DNA of 64,000 nt from Verrucomicrobium sp. BvORR034 (GTDB lineage: Bacteria; Verrucomicrobiota; Verrucomicrobiia; Verrucomicrobiales; Verrucomicrobiaceae). The translations under genes and the position numbers were made by a program. Numbering within the stretch: the stretch's first letter is position 1; each line of letters begins with the position of its first letter. Positions 9,060 to 18,523 of this stretch are shown piece after piece. Location of the stretch: positions 1 to 64,000 of the forward strand of contig NZ_BATQ01000030.1 in assembly GCF_000739635.1 (NCBI RefSeq), given 5' to 3'. The notes beneath the pieces were generated by a model. That model saw only the letters and a list, made by a program, of their open reading frames with translations. It ran no database searches and was not told the DNA's origin.

Positions 9060-10394
9060 CTACTCATGCCGCAGGGCTTCCACGGGGTTCATCTTGGCGG
9101 CGCGCATGGCGGGGTAGATGCCGAAGGCGATGCCGGTGATGACGGAGATGGAGAAGGCGAGGGTGGGGGCCCAGGCTTTGATGACGGTGGTGACGCCGGC
9201 GAAGTGGCTGATGGCGATGGGGATGCCGAGGCCAAGGATGACGCCGATGACGCCGCCGGCACCGGCGAGGAGGACGGTCTCGATGAGGAACTGGAGGACG
9301 ATGTCAGTCTGCCTCGCGCCGAGGGCGCGGCGGATGCCGATCTCACGGGTGCGCTCGGTGACGCTGGCGAGCATGATGTTCATGATGCCGATGCCGCCGA
9401 CGAGGAGGGAGATGGCGGCGATGCTGCCGAGCACGATGCTGAAGATGCGCTTGGTGCGCTCGGCCTGGCGGAGGAGCTCGATGGGGACGGTGACGCGGTA
9501 GTCCTCGTTCGGGTGGTTCCTGGCGAGGAGGTGGCGGATAGCGTCGGCCCGGGTGACGACGGCGTTCACGTCATTCACGCGGACGATGGCGTCGTGGAAC
9601 TCGACCTTCTCGGCCTCGAAGCTGCCGCTGCGGAAGCGGAAGAAGGTGTCGCCGTACTGGTCCATCAGCGTGTAGAACGGGATGATGAGCTGGGCGAGGC
9701 TGTTGCTGTTGGAGGATTTGTTGTTGCCGCCGGAGCTCTCCCCGGTGGAGCGCTGGCTTTCATCCTCGATGATGCCGAGCACACGGTAGTAGAAGCCGCG
9801 GACGCGGATGGACTTGCCGACCGGGGAGGCGAGAGGAAACAACCGGGCGGCGGTGGTCTGGTTGATGACGCAGACGGGGAGGCGCTCGTTCTGCTCGAGC
9901 TCTGAGAAGAAGCGGCCGGCGAGCATGCGGCGGTTGCGCATCTGCGGGTAGATGGGGAGGGCGCCGACGATGCTGGCATCGACATTGAGCGACTCGTTCC
10001 AGAGGTACTCGCTGATGATGCGGCTGGGGACGACGACGGAGACGCCGGGGATGGTCTGGCGGATCTGGTCGATGTCCCGGGTGGTGAGGCCGTACTCGAT
10101 GACCATGCTGCGGGTCTGCTGCGCGGGGCCCTGGTTGTCGGAAGGTTTGACGCTCTCCAGGATGATGTTCTGCGAGCCGAGCTTGCGGATCTGCTCCTGG
10201 GCCTCATGGCTGGCCCCCTCGCCAATGGCGAGCATGGCGACCACGGAGGCAACGCCGAAGACGACGCCCAGGGCGGTGAGCATGGAGCGGAGCTTGTGGA
10301 GCCAGATGCTCTTGGACCCCAGCACGATGGACCGCCACATGTGCTGGGGGGACACGGCGAGCCTGAGGATGGGATGGGCGGCGAGGGAGAACAT
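9060..10394 (-). CDS. MacB-type ABC transporter permease (FtsX superfamily)
   Basis: A 444-residue inner-membrane protein with the fold of MacB/LolCE permeases. Transmembrane helix 1 lies near residues 38-58 (LRSMLTALGVVFGVASVVAM), followed by a periplasmic MacB_PCD domain of ~230 residues that includes VVVPSRIISEYLWN. The C-terminal FtsX domain has three helices near residues 320-435, with GIGIMNIMLASVTERTREIG, the conserved coupling-helix motif of this family. It is the last gene of a four-gene minus-strand operon (TolC-like, HlyD-like, ATPase, permease). MacB itself is an ATPase-permease fusion; here the ATPase is a separate gene, as in many non-proteobacterial homologues. The substrate is probably a lipophilic compound, peptide or lipoprotein. 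Confidence 0.92.
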   Translation of the reverse strand: MFSLAAHPILRLAVSPQHMWRSIVLGSKSIWLHKLRSMLTALGVVFGVASVVAMLAIGEGASHEAQEQIRKLGSQNIILESVKPSDNQGPAQQTRSMVIEYGLTTRDIDQIRQTIPGVSVVVPSRIISEYLWNESLNVDASIVGALPIYPQMRNRRMLAGRFFSELEQNERLPVCVINQTTAARLFPLASPVGKSIRVRGFYYRVLGIIEDESQRSTGESSGGNNKSSNSNSLAQLIIPFYTLMDQYGDTFFRFRSGSFEAEKVEFHDAIVRVNDVNAVVTRADAIRHLLARNHPNEDYRVTVPIELLRQAERTKRIFSIVLGSIAAISLLVGGIGIMNIMLASVTERTREIGIRRALGARQTDIVLQFLIETVLLAGAGGVIGVILGLGIPIAISHFAGVTTVIKAWAPTLAFSISVITGIAFGIYPAMRAAKMNPVEALRHE

Positions 10395-10445
10395 CGGGGC
10401 CGGGGAGAGGGCGTCTGGAGCCTGGAGTTGGGCTTGAGCTTGGTG

Positions 10446-11258
<813 letters not shown>

Positions 11259-11347
11259 GATGCGGAAGGGGAGGCCGCCTCCCGGAGCCGGGGATGGGGA
11301 GGCGGGGTGGATTGCGACCGGGGCCGGGCCGGGTCGCGGCGGGGAAG

Positions 11348-13225
11348 TTATTTCAAAGCCAGCCCTTTTTTCTCGGGGGCGGGGGTCTTTTCCTTGGGCT
11401 TCTTGGTGGCCGGGGAGGTGGGGAGTGCGGTGGGGTTGCTCTCCAGGACCTGGCGCTTGGGGATGGCGAGGGCGACCTGCTCGCCGAGGTTCAGCCCGCC
11501 CTTGATCTCGATGAACTGGTCGTTGAAGGAGCCGGTCTCCACCTCGCGGCGCTCCAAGGTGCCGCCGGTGTTCACGTAGGTGAAGTAGTGGTCGTTCTCC
11601 ACCTCGATGCTCTGCACGGGCACGTAGAGGATGTCATCAAGCTGGTTCACGATGATCTCCACCTTGGCGTTCATGCCGGGCTTGAGCCAGTCATGCGTGC
11701 CATCGATGTGGACGACGGCGGGATAGACCTTGAGGTTCGGGGTGTAACGGGAGCTGCCGGAGTCCGGCAGGACGGCGAGCTCGGCAACCACGCCCTCCAG
11801 GGTGCGGCCCTGCTCGGCATCCACGGTGACGCGGCAGTGCTGGCCGATGCGGACCTTCTTGAGCTGGGATTCGTGAATGTTCACGGACACGCCCATGCGG
11901 GACATGTTGGGGATGGTGAGCAGGGTCTGGCGGAAGCGGACGCCGGCGCCCTCCTCAATGACGTCGTTGCTGCGGATGCCGTTGTTTCCTGTATGCGAGC
12001 CGTAGGCGACGAGGCCGGGGACGGGGGCCTTGATGACGCAGGCCTTGAGCTGGCGGTCGAGCTCCTCCTTGCGGGAGAGCTCCACCTCATAGCGGCGCTT
12101 GGCGGTGCGGAACTTCGTCTCCACCTGGGCCATGCGGGAGCGGTTGGCGCGCAGGGTGCGCTGGAGCTTCTTGAGCGCCTCCTGGTAGGCGGAGAGGGCG
12201 ACCTCGGCCTGCTTGGGGAACTCGTACTTCTTGAAGAGGTCGAGCTGGGTCTCGGCGGTCTGCACGGCGAGCTTGGTCTTCTCGAAGTTCACCTGGTCGT
12301 TCTCCAGGGTGGTCTTGGTGATGAACTCTTTGGCGGCGAGGCGCTCACTGGCCTCGACGTTCTGCTTGGCCAGGGCGAGCTCGCTCTTGTGCAGGAGGAG
12401 CTCGTTGCTGAGCTGGCGGAGCTTCTGCTCGGCCTCGCCATCGCCCATCTCGGTCTGGTTGAGGAAGGTGAGGAAGTCGAGGGGCTTGACGGCCTCTTCA
12501 TCCGGGGCGGCGGCTCCCAGGGCGGAGGGCGCGGCAGCATCGGCGACCTCCTGGGAGGCCTTGAGGGGGTCCACCTTGCCTTCTTTTTCTGCGAGGGGGT
12601 CTTCGTCGGCCTTGTCGGCCTTTTCTGCGTCCAGCTCGAGGTTCAGGGTGCGGCGTTTCTCGGCATTGAGCTTGCCGATGTAGAACTCCAGCGCCTCCAG
12701 ATCGTGAGGGAGCTTCCGGGTCTTCAGCACGGTCTGGGCGTTGCCCTTGCCCATGTAGCGCTCGAAGTCCATGAGGGCGAAACGCATGGCCTGCTCCGCA
12801 TCGCGGGCGAGGCTCTGGTTGTCGCTCGTCTGGATGGCGCGCTGCTCGTCCGCTTCGATGAAGGTGGAGACGGTGGTCTGGAACTCGATCTCGTGGTTGG
12901 TGATCTTGTCTTTGAGGTCGGCGCTGTCGAGCTCGATGAGCACCTTGCCGTCCTTCACGTCCTTGTCATTGATGCGGTAGCCTTCCGGGATGAGGCTGAG
13001 GATCTTGGTGGGGAGCTCGATCTCGGACTTCACTTCGAAGTTCTGCAAGGCACGAATCTCCCCGCCCTGGAGGACGTTGATCTGGATGGTGCCTTTTTGC
13101 ACCGGGATGAGCGGGATGTCTGCGCCTGTGGTATCGCCACGGCCGACGATGAACCACACACAGAGGGCGACGGCCAGGGTGGCCATGCCTATGATACCGG
13201 TTTTGCTGCGAATCAGTTTAATCAT
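11348..13225 (-). CDS. HlyD-family periplasmic adaptor of the efflux system
   Basis: About 625 residues starting MIKLIRSKTGIIGM. A GTG three bases upstream is an alternative start; a GGAGG box at 13235-13239 serves either. One membrane anchor is at residues ~10-29. A split biotinyl-lipoyl/barrel domain flanks an unusually long coiled coil (about residues 130-430). That coil contains a low-complexity acidic insert (DAEKADKADEDPLAEKEGK) not expected in ordinary adaptors of 350-450 residues. After the hairpin come VIKAPVPGLVAYGSHTGNNG, the lipoyl motif, and a barrel domain with GMNAKVEIIVNQLDDILYVP. The start overlaps the 3' end of the TolC-like gene, so the two are translationally coupled. It should bridge the MacB-type permease and the outer membrane channel. 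Confidence 0.9.
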   Translation of the reverse strand: MIKLIRSKTGIIGMATLAVALCVWFIVGRGDTTGADIPLIPVQKGTIQINVLQGGEIRALQNFEVKSEIELPTKILSLIPEGYRINDKDVKDGKVLIELDSADLKDKITNHEIEFQTTVSTFIEADEQRAIQTSDNQSLARDAEQAMRFALMDFERYMGKGNAQTVLKTRKLPHDLEALEFYIGKLNAEKRRTLNLELDAEKADKADEDPLAEKEGKVDPLKASQEVADAAAPSALGAAAPDEEAVKPLDFLTFLNQTEMGDGEAEQKLRQLSNELLLHKSELALAKQNVEASERLAAKEFITKTTLENDQVNFEKTKLAVQTAETQLDLFKKYEFPKQAEVALSAYQEALKKLQRTLRANRSRMAQVETKFRTAKRRYEVELSRKEELDRQLKACVIKAPVPGLVAYGSHTGNNGIRSNDVIEEGAGVRFRQTLLTIPNMSRMGVSVNIHESQLKKVRIGQHCRVTVDAEQGRTLEGVVAELAVLPDSGSSRYTPNLKVYPAVVHIDGTHDWLKPGMNAKVEIIVNQLDDILYVPVQSIEVENDHYFTYVNTGGTLERREVETGSFNDQFIEIKGGLNLGEQVALAIPKRQVLESNPTALPTSPATKKPKEKTPAPEKKGLALK

Positions 13226-15071
13226 CACCAGCCACCTCCGCTTCGTTTTTTAGTACGCGAATCCATGAACCGTCTTTCTTGATATAGAGGACTCCCATGT
13301 CTTTCCACAGGCGAAGCCGGGAGAGAGTGTGGGCGATGAGGGCGGAGGTGAGGTCATCTTTGGCCTCAATAAGGTCTTGCTGGGCGTCGATGAGGTCACG
13401 CGCGGTACCGCGGCCGAGAGTGCGGAGGAGTTCTTCCTCCTCGAGCCGGCGCTGGCTGAGGGCGACGCCGGTGGCGGCGATCTCATATTGCTTCCGGGCG
13501 GTATCGAGGTCGCGCCAGTCGGCGCGCAGGGCGAGGCGGACGTTTTCCTCGGCAATGTCGAGCTGCCGGGCGGCGCGCTGCTGGGCCACGAGGGCGGAGC
13601 GGTAGGCGTTGCGGTCGGCTTTCTTGTCCAGACGCAGGTCGAGATCGAGCCCGCCGCTGAGCTGGTGGCGGTCGAAGTTGAGGTTGATCTTGCGGCTGCC
13701 GGGGTCGCTGTCCACCTGGTAGCGGCCGTTGAAGTCAAGCTGGGGCAGGAGGTCCTGGCCGGCGACCTTGATCTTGCGGTCGCTGTCCTCAAGGGAGTTG
13801 CGGGAGTTGTAGAGGTCCAGCCGGGTGACGAGGGCGGTCTCGAGGCTGTCGTCCACGGAGAGCTCGGGCTCTTCCAGGGCGAGCTTGGTGAGCTCCTGGT
13901 CCTCCAGGATGACGGGGGTGCTCACGGGGATGGCGAGGGCGATCTTGAGGTCATCCAGCAGGCTCTCATACGTGCGGACGGAGGAGATCCAGATGCGCTT
14001 GTAGCGGAGGGAGGCCTGCTCAATGAGGCCGAGCTGGGAGGAGGTGCGGCGGTCTTCCTTGGCCAGGGCGCGCTCGCTGGTGAGGATGGTCTCGAATGCC
14101 TTGTAGGCGAGGTAGGCGTTCCGTGCGGCGTCGCGGGCCTCAAGCGTGCGGTAGTAGCGGGAGGAGATATCGACGGCGAAGGTCTTCCGGTACTGGGTGA
14201 AGTCGCGGATGGCGTAGAGGAGGTCGCGCTCGGCCTGGGTGAGGGTCTCCATGGTGGCCCGGTAGCCAGCGCCGCGCAGGAGGGGCTGGCTGAGGGTGAC
14301 GGCGAGGGAGGAATCGCCAGCGCTGGTCATGTTCCCCGAGAGGAACTTGAGAAAATCCGTGGTGAAATCGGCAGCGATGCGGGCCCCGGTGCGGGTGAGG
14401 ATGCTGACGCCGACATTCCCCTGGGCGGTGAGAGTGTTGTCGGTGACGAGCGTGGTGATCTGCTTCTCGATGAACTGGGGGACGACCGGGGTGGTGGGAG
14501 TCGTCGTGGCAGTGGGGGTGCCAGTGCCAGTGCCAGTAGTGCCTGAGGAGGCGGCTGCGGCTGCGGCTTTGGCCGCGGCGGCCTGGGCCTTGGCATATGC
14601 GGGATTGGGCACCTTGACCGTCTGGGTGACGGGCTTTTGGGTGTGGGTGACGTCGGCGCTCCCCACGGCGGTGAAGAGGGGGGTGAACTCGTTCCTGACC
14701 AGCGTGAGGTCCAGCGCTTGTAGATACAAGAGCTCCTTCCGGGCCTGGTAGTCGCGGTTGTGTTTCACGGCCAGGCTCAGGGCCTCATGCAGGGGGATGA
14801 TGCGGCCGTTCTTCTCCACATGGGCGCGATCTCCCAGGAACTCGGCGGTGTCGGTGTTCTTCCGCAACTCCTCCAGGGAGACGGGCGGGGGCGGGGTGAT
14901 ATCCAGCAGGCCAGTGCCGGCATTGGGCACGCCGGCGGACTTGTTCTTGAGGATGCCAAACACCTCCCGGTCCGCGGATTTCCGCATTTGGCCCGGGGTG
15001 CAGCACGTCAGGGCCAGGGCGGCCAGGCAGACGCTGGAAGTAGAGATGGAAAGTCGCGAAAAGGGAGCCAT
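13218..15071 (-). CDS. TolC-like outer membrane efflux protein
   Basis: I take the ATG at 15071 as the start, giving 617 residues beginning MAPFSRLSIS; the open frame extends further upstream, but that part looks non-coding. The N-terminus is a signal peptide with a lipoprotein-like end (CLAALALTCC), so it may be lipid-anchored. Two outer-membrane-efflux repeats are visible. The first contains LSLAVKHNRDYQARKELLYL and LSQPLLRGAGYRATMETL; the second, after about residue 330, contains ETALVTRLDLYNSRNSLEDS and a long coiled coil ending LSRLRLWKDMGVLYI. It is longer than typical TolC (about 450-500 residues), partly because of an Ala/Thr/Pro-rich low-complexity insert near residues 150-190. It is the first gene of the efflux operon. 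Confidence 0.9.
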   Translation of the reverse strand: MAPFSRLSISTSSVCLAALALTCCTPGQMRKSADREVFGILKNKSAGVPNAGTGLLDITPPPPVSLEELRKNTDTAEFLGDRAHVEKNGRIIPLHEALSLAVKHNRDYQARKELLYLQALDLTLVRNEFTPLFTAVGSADVTHTQKPVTQTVKVPNPAYAKAQAAAAKAAAAAASSGTTGTGTGTPTATTTPTTPVVPQFIEKQITTLVTDNTLTAQGNVGVSILTRTGARIAADFTTDFLKFLSGNMTSAGDSSLAVTLSQPLLRGAGYRATMETLTQAERDLLYAIRDFTQYRKTFAVDISSRYYRTLEARDAARNAYLAYKAFETILTSERALAKEDRRTSSQLGLIEQASLRYKRIWISSVRTYESLLDDLKIALAIPVSTPVILEDQELTKLALEEPELSVDDSLETALVTRLDLYNSRNSLEDSDRKIKVAGQDLLPQLDFNGRYQVDSDPGSRKINLNFDRHQLSGGLDLDLRLDKKADRNAYRSALVAQQRAARQLDIAEENVRLALRADWRDLDTARKQYEIAATGVALSQRRLEEEELLRTLGRGTARDLIDAQQDLIEAKDDLTSALIAHTLSRLRLWKDMGVLYIKKDGSWIRVLKNEAEVAGDD

Positions 15072-15224
15072 GTCACAGAAGCAAACAAGCCGCGCTGCGG
15101 GCGGCTTGCCGGGATTTTTGGGGATGAAAACTAACGCCGCCCCGTCCCGACCTCTTTCAGTGGCGAGGGTTTTCGGCAAAGATGCTTTGCCAGTTTCCGG
15201 CGGAATGCCTAAGCTGGAGGCCCC

Positions 15225-15884
15225 ATGGCCGAGCCTGTAGACAAAGAGGAGAAGATCAGCAATTCTCCTCAGACGCGAAAGACCTTGATCGAGAAGCTCG
15301 ACAACTGGTCTGACTGGTCGAGTTGGGATGAATTCTACCGCACGTACTCGGGCTTTGTCTTCCATGTGGCGCGCAAGTCTGGCCTGAGCGATGACGAGGC
15401 GAGTGACGTGGTGCAGGAGACCTTTATCGGGGTGGCGAAGAACCTGCAGAAGAAGAAGTTCGACACGAGTCAGGGCTCCTTTAAGAGCTTCCTGCTGAAT
15501 CAGGCACGCTGGCGTATCCTGGACCAGTTCCGCCGGCGCAAGAAGCAGCAGGACCGGGAGGCGAACATCCACTTTGACGAGGATGAGGAGCGTCGCACGT
15601 CCCCGATCGAACGCTGCGCCGACCCCCAGGGGGTGACGCTGGAGAAGCTGTGGGACCGGGAGTGGAAGGACCAGGTGATGGAGATCGCCCTGCGCCGCGT
15701 GCGCACCATGGTGTCCCCCCGGCAGTTTCAGATTTTCTCCTGCTACGTGATCAACGGCTGGACGCCGGAGCGGGTGAAAGAGGAGCTGGGGGTGAATGCC
15801 GCCCAGGTCTATCTGGCAAAGCACCGCGTGGGCCGCCTGCTGAAGAAGGAAGCGGCGCGGTTGTCGGCCGAGGGACAGAGGTAG
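15225..15884 (+). CDS. Sigma-70 family (ECF-like) RNA polymerase sigma factor
   Basis: A 219-residue sigma factor divergent from the efflux operon; 153 bp separate the two starts. Region 2 spans about residues 35-100, with YSGFVFHVARKSGLSDDEAS, DVVQETFIGVAKNLQ and SFKSFLLNQARWRILDQFRR. Region 4, at about residues 150-210, ends in QIFSCYVINGWTPERVKEEL and AAQVYLAKHRVGRLLKKE. It resembles a Verrucomicrobia/Planctomycetes ECF group rather than a classic ECF with an anti-sigma neighbour; no FecR or zinc anti-sigma gene is adjacent. It could control the divergent efflux genes, but that is inference from position only. Confidence 0.88.
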   Translation: MAEPVDKEEKISNSPQTRKTLIEKLDNWSDWSSWDEFYRTYSGFVFHVARKSGLSDDEASDVVQETFIGVAKNLQKKKFDTSQGSFKSFLLNQARWRILDQFRRRKKQQDREANIHFDEDEERRTSPIERCADPQGVTLEKLWDREWKDQVMEIALRRVRTMVSPRQFQIFSCYVINGWTPERVKEELGVNAAQVYLAKHRVGRLLKKEAARLSAEGQR

Positions 15885-15959
15885 TGCCGCAAGCGGCACG
15901 TTGAGACGCTGCGCTGGTTGAGGCGCTGCCGCTGGTTGAGGCGCTGCGGCTGGTTGAGG
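15881..15959 (+). repeat. GTGCCGCAAGCGGCAC hairpin plus GGTTGAGGCGCTG tandem units
   Basis: A perfect palindrome GTGCCGCAAGCGGCAC (15884-15899) is followed by three imperfect ~18-bp units of the form GGTTGAGGCGCTGCCGCT. The same palindrome and TTGAG/CTCAA units reappear inverted at 18440-18511, just before nnr. This suggests a dispersed repeat family whose units end in TTGAG. Confidence 0.6.
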
Positions 15960-16364
15960 CCGGGCGGAACTGTAGCGCAGATTGGTAATCTGCTGTGCCG
16001 CCGAGTGGCACTCGGCAAGGGGGGCGTATTTCCCGCTGGTGAGCCTCTTGGGATCTCCCACCGAAAGCGTCAGCTCCCGCCCCGCAGGCTGAAGCCTGTA
16101 CTCCGTACAACCTTGCCCCCAACACCTTGACGCACTGCCCACTGCCCACTGACGCACTGGACTGCCGCTCCCATCCACCCCCGACCCTACCTAAGCATTT
16201 GGTTTAGAGCGGATTAGGCCCGGGGCATCAGTGTCAAATGGCCATAAACAAATATCTAGGCAGCCCACATCATTTTTGGTCTAATTGCTTTGGAAATTCT
16301 CTCTAATAAATAACCAAGGGAGTTTCCTGCAGAGCATAACTGATAACATACCTATATAACAAAA
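15885..16364. other. Intergenic region with repeats, upstream of the prepilin gene
   Basis: Positions 15881-15959 hold imperfect tandem units of about 18 bp. One arm of a 74-bp inverted repeat follows at 16085-16158. From about 16190 the DNA turns AT-rich up to the prepilin start and probably holds its promoter (TATATA at 16353-16358); no -35 box could be fixed. No gene is supported. Confidence 0.5.
16085..16158 (+). repeat. Left arm of a 74-bp inverted repeat flanking the prepilin/amidase genes
   Basis: This segment (CAGGCTGAAGCCTGTACTCC ... GACGCACT) is nearly the exact reverse complement of 17963-18036, with only a few mismatches over 74 bp. It includes a small hairpin (CAGGCT/AGCCTG) and an internal direct repeat (ACTGCCC twice). 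The two arms enclose about 1.8 kb with two genes. Confidence 0.8.
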
Positions 16365-17093
16365 ATGAAAATACAGATGCAAAAAGGCCTCAAAAAAGGC
16401 TTCACCCTGATCGAGTTGTTGGTCGTGATCACCATCATCGCCATTCTGGCGAGCCTGGCGGTTCCGACCTTCGGCAGAATCCAGGAGCGCGGTAACATCA
16501 CGAAGGGGATCAGCAACGCCCGTCAGATCATTACGGCGCTGCGTATTTACTCCTCCGACCACAGCGGGAACTATCCTGATGTGTCAACGGGTGCCGCTCC
16601 CGCTCCAGGGGATCCGCCAGCAGACAATTCCACCGCCAACGGTGTGTTCCGGGCTCTGTTCACTGAGCAGATCCTTGATTCGGAGCAGATCTTTGGCTGC
16701 CCAGTGAGCAGTGTCGGCAACCCCGACGGCAACATCGGTACCTCCCCCAGCTTCACTGAGGCGTTGGGACCGAGGGAAAATCACTGGATGATGACCGGCG
16801 GCGCGTCGGACTCCGCATCCGGCAGTGTGCCGTTGGTGTATGAGAATTCGGCTGGCACTTCCGAATGGGATCCCCAGTGGAATGCGAAGGCCGCTGGTAC
16901 GAATGCTCAGGGTCGCTCCTGGTCCGGTGGTAAGATCATCATCGGCCAGAACGACTCAAGCGTTGCCCTCCAGCAGCTGGAGGATAAGACGAGCCAGTCG
17001 ACTGCATTGAAGAAGTCGGGCTCAGACAATATGTTCACGCGCTTTGCAGATTCCGGCTTCAAGGTTCTGCCGGTGGAAGGCGCAGGTAATTAA
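16365..17093 (+). CDS. Prepilin-type N-terminal cleavage/methylation domain protein (pseudopilin-like)
   Basis: A 242-residue protein. Its leader is KKGFTLIELLVVITIIAIL, with cleavage expected at G12|F13 and Glu at +5, followed by the canonical hydrophobic helix and LASLAVPTFGRIQERGNITK. The C-terminal domain has the layout of the pseudopilin-like proteins abundant in Planctomycetes and Verrucomicrobia: YSSDHSGNYPD, EQIFGCPVSS, and a late DNMFTRFADSGFKVLP. It is a probable secreted surface or pilus-like protein. No Shine-Dalgarno is obvious before the ATG at 16365, and an ATG at 16377 is an alternative. A strong terminator follows 28 bp after the stop, so the gene is probably transcribed alone. 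Confidence 0.88.
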   Translation: MKIQMQKGLKKGFTLIELLVVITIIAILASLAVPTFGRIQERGNITKGISNARQIITALRIYSSDHSGNYPDVSTGAAPAPGDPPADNSTANGVFRALFTEQILDSEQIFGCPVSSVGNPDGNIGTSPSFTEALGPRENHWMMTGGASDSASGSVPLVYENSAGTSEWDPQWNAKAAGTNAQGRSWSGGKIIIGQNDSSVALQQLEDKTSQSTALKKSGSDNMFTRFADSGFKVLPVEGAGN

Positions 17094-17121
17094 TCCGTCT
17101 TCGATTATCGCAACTCATAAG

Positions 17122-17155
17122 AAGCCGCAGACCTCCGGGTCTGCGGCTTTTTTTT
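17122..17155 (+). terminator. Rho-independent terminator after the prepilin gene
   Basis: A perfect 12-bp stem AAGCCGCAGACC (17122-17133) pairs with GGTCTGCGGCTT (17138-17149) around a TCCG loop, followed by a run of eight T ending at 17155. This is a textbook intrinsic terminator. Confidence 0.95.
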
Positions 17156-17240
17156 CGGGTTGCTACGTCGGAGGATAGGCTCTAAGGAGGGGGCCGCCCA
17201 CCCCCTGTGTGAAATCCCTCACCAGTTGAGTTCAAGCCGC

Positions 17241-17900
17241 ATGTTTCGCTTCCCTTCGTTCAGCACTTTGAAGACCCTCCCACGGACCAAAGTGTCGGGG
17301 AACAAGGGATTGATTGCGGGCCTCTGCGCCGTGTTTTTCCTGGCGACGGGCAGCCTGGCCCAGGCGTTCGACACGGTGATCCTAGATCCCGGCCACGGCG
17401 GTCATGATCGAGGAGCCTCCATTGGCTATGTCTTCGAAAAGCATCTGGCGCTGGATACGGCCCGCCGGGTGGAGCAGTTGCTGCGCAAGCAGGGCCTGAA
17501 GGTGGTGATGACTCGTAGCACGGATGTCTTCATCCCTCTGGGAGGGCGCTCGGCCATCGGGAACCGGGATGGCAACGCCATCTTCGTGAGCCTGCACTAC
17601 AACTACAACAAGTCCGGCTCCGGCCACGGCCTGGAGACCTTCTATTGCCACGACCGCAGCTACATGTTGGCCGGGTACATTCAGGCTTATCTCATCCAGG
17701 AGACCCGCCTGCAGAACCGCGGGGTGAAGCACGCGAACTTCCACGTCATTCGGGCCACCACGAAGAATCCCGCCGTGCTGGTGGAGTGCGGCTTCGTCAG
17801 CAACTCGGCCGAACGCACGGGCATGATGACCGGTCTGTACCGCGAGCGTATCGCCGTGGGCGTGGTGAAGGGGATCCTGGCTTTTAAACAAGCGCGTTGA
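17241..17900 (+). CDS. N-acetylmuramoyl-L-alanine amidase (Amidase_3 family)
   Basis: I use the ATG at 17241, giving 219 residues; an upstream TTG at 17160 would add a stretch with no protein character. Residues ~22-42 form a signal peptide ending SLAQA|F. The rest is a single Amidase_3 zinc peptidase domain. Zinc ligands are visible as H52 in LDPGHGGHD, E67 in VFEKHLALD, and H119 in VSLHYN; the catalytic Glu is E182 in VLVECGFVSN. It should cut the amide between N-acetylmuramic acid and the peptide stem in the periplasm, as AmiA/B/C do in cell separation. No peptidoglycan-binding or AMIN domain is present. It lies after a terminator, so it has its own promoter. Confidence 0.93.
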   Translation: MFRFPSFSTLKTLPRTKVSGNKGLIAGLCAVFFLATGSLAQAFDTVILDPGHGGHDRGASIGYVFEKHLALDTARRVEQLLRKQGLKVVMTRSTDVFIPLGGRSAIGNRDGNAIFVSLHYNYNKSGSGHGLETFYCHDRSYMLAGYIQAYLIQETRLQNRGVKHANFHVIRATTKNPAVLVECGFVSNSAERTGMMTGLYRERIAVGVVKGILAFKQAR

Positions 17901-17962
17901 GCCAAGTGCGTCGGGGTCAGGGGTGTATGGAGATTGGATTGCGGTCGGGCGCTTCGTATCGT

Positions 17963-18036
17963 AGTGCGTCAGTGGGCAGTGGGCAGTGCGTCAAGGAGTT
18001 GGGGGTGAAGTTGTACGGAGTACAGGCTTTAGCCTG
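17963..18036 (-). repeat. Right arm of the 74-bp inverted repeat
   Basis: AGTGCGTCAGTGGGCAGTGG ... TTTAGCCTG is the inverted copy of 16085-16158. Most of the few mismatches cluster in the middle (GGAGTTGGGGGTGAAG against GGTGTTGGGGGCAAGG). Confidence 0.8.
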
Positions 18037-18089
18037 GGGGGCTCTGGTGCTCGGCTGGCAACGGACTTGCAATGGGGTGTGACATCCTG

Positions 18090-18113
18090 ACCGCGTAAAC
18101 GCGGAACTCCAAC
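18090..18113 (+). repeat. REP-like unit
   Basis: Hairpin CCGCG/CGCGG around TAAA, followed by the constant tail AACTCCAACG; it belongs to the family at 8223-8247. Confidence 0.55.
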
Positions 18114-18439
18114 GCCCTTCGATGTTGCCTGCGGGACGCTGAAGCTCCTCGTTCGCATCGTCGTCGAGACACAAAGGCCTATGCACTCCAAGGAGCGGCG
18201 GTTTGTGCTTGCACAACCGCCGTTGGTGGTCGGACGGGAGCCGTTGCCTCATCCATCAGCTCAGGTCTTGCGTCTTGAGTCTTCTCGTCTTGTGTCTCCC
18301 GCGTAGCGGGTAAGGTAGCCGGAGGTCGAAGGAGCGTAGCGACTGGCACCTCCGGTGGACAGGAAAGTCGGACCGACCCCGAAGGGGTCGCAGCAAAGGT
18401 CATTTTGGTCTATATCTTGATCGGCGCTCCGTCCTATCC

Positions 18440-18511
18440 TCAACCAGCGTAGCGTCTCAACCAGTCCCGCATGCGGGACGTCTCAATGTGCCGCTTGCGG
18501 CACATCTCAAC
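18440..18511 (-). repeat. Inverted copies of the TTGAG-type hairpin repeat
   Basis: Three hairpin-plus-CTCAA units in a row: AGCGTAGCGTCTCAACC, TCCCGCATGCGGGACGTCTC and GTGCCGCTTGCGGCACATCT. The last is the inverse of the palindrome at 15884-15899. The block ends 13 bp before the nnr ATG, so it is part of the nnr leader. Confidence 0.55.
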
Positions 18512-18523
18512 TCCCCCCTTCTC

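Larger units (their letters stand above)
17901..18523. other. Repeat-rich intergenic region between amidase and nnr
   Basis: About 620 bp without a credible gene. It contains the right arm of the 74-bp inverted repeat (17963-18036), a REP-like unit (18090-18113), a GACCCCGAAGGGGTC palindrome near 18375, and inverted TTGAG-type units (18440-18511) shared with 15881-15959. The last of these runs right up to the nnr start. Confidence 0.6.

Noticed and set aside
15072-16178. N-terminal extension of the TolC-like frame to 16178
   Set aside because: It overlaps the divergent sigma factor gene, is Arg/Pro/His-rich and would bury the clear signal peptide at 15071.
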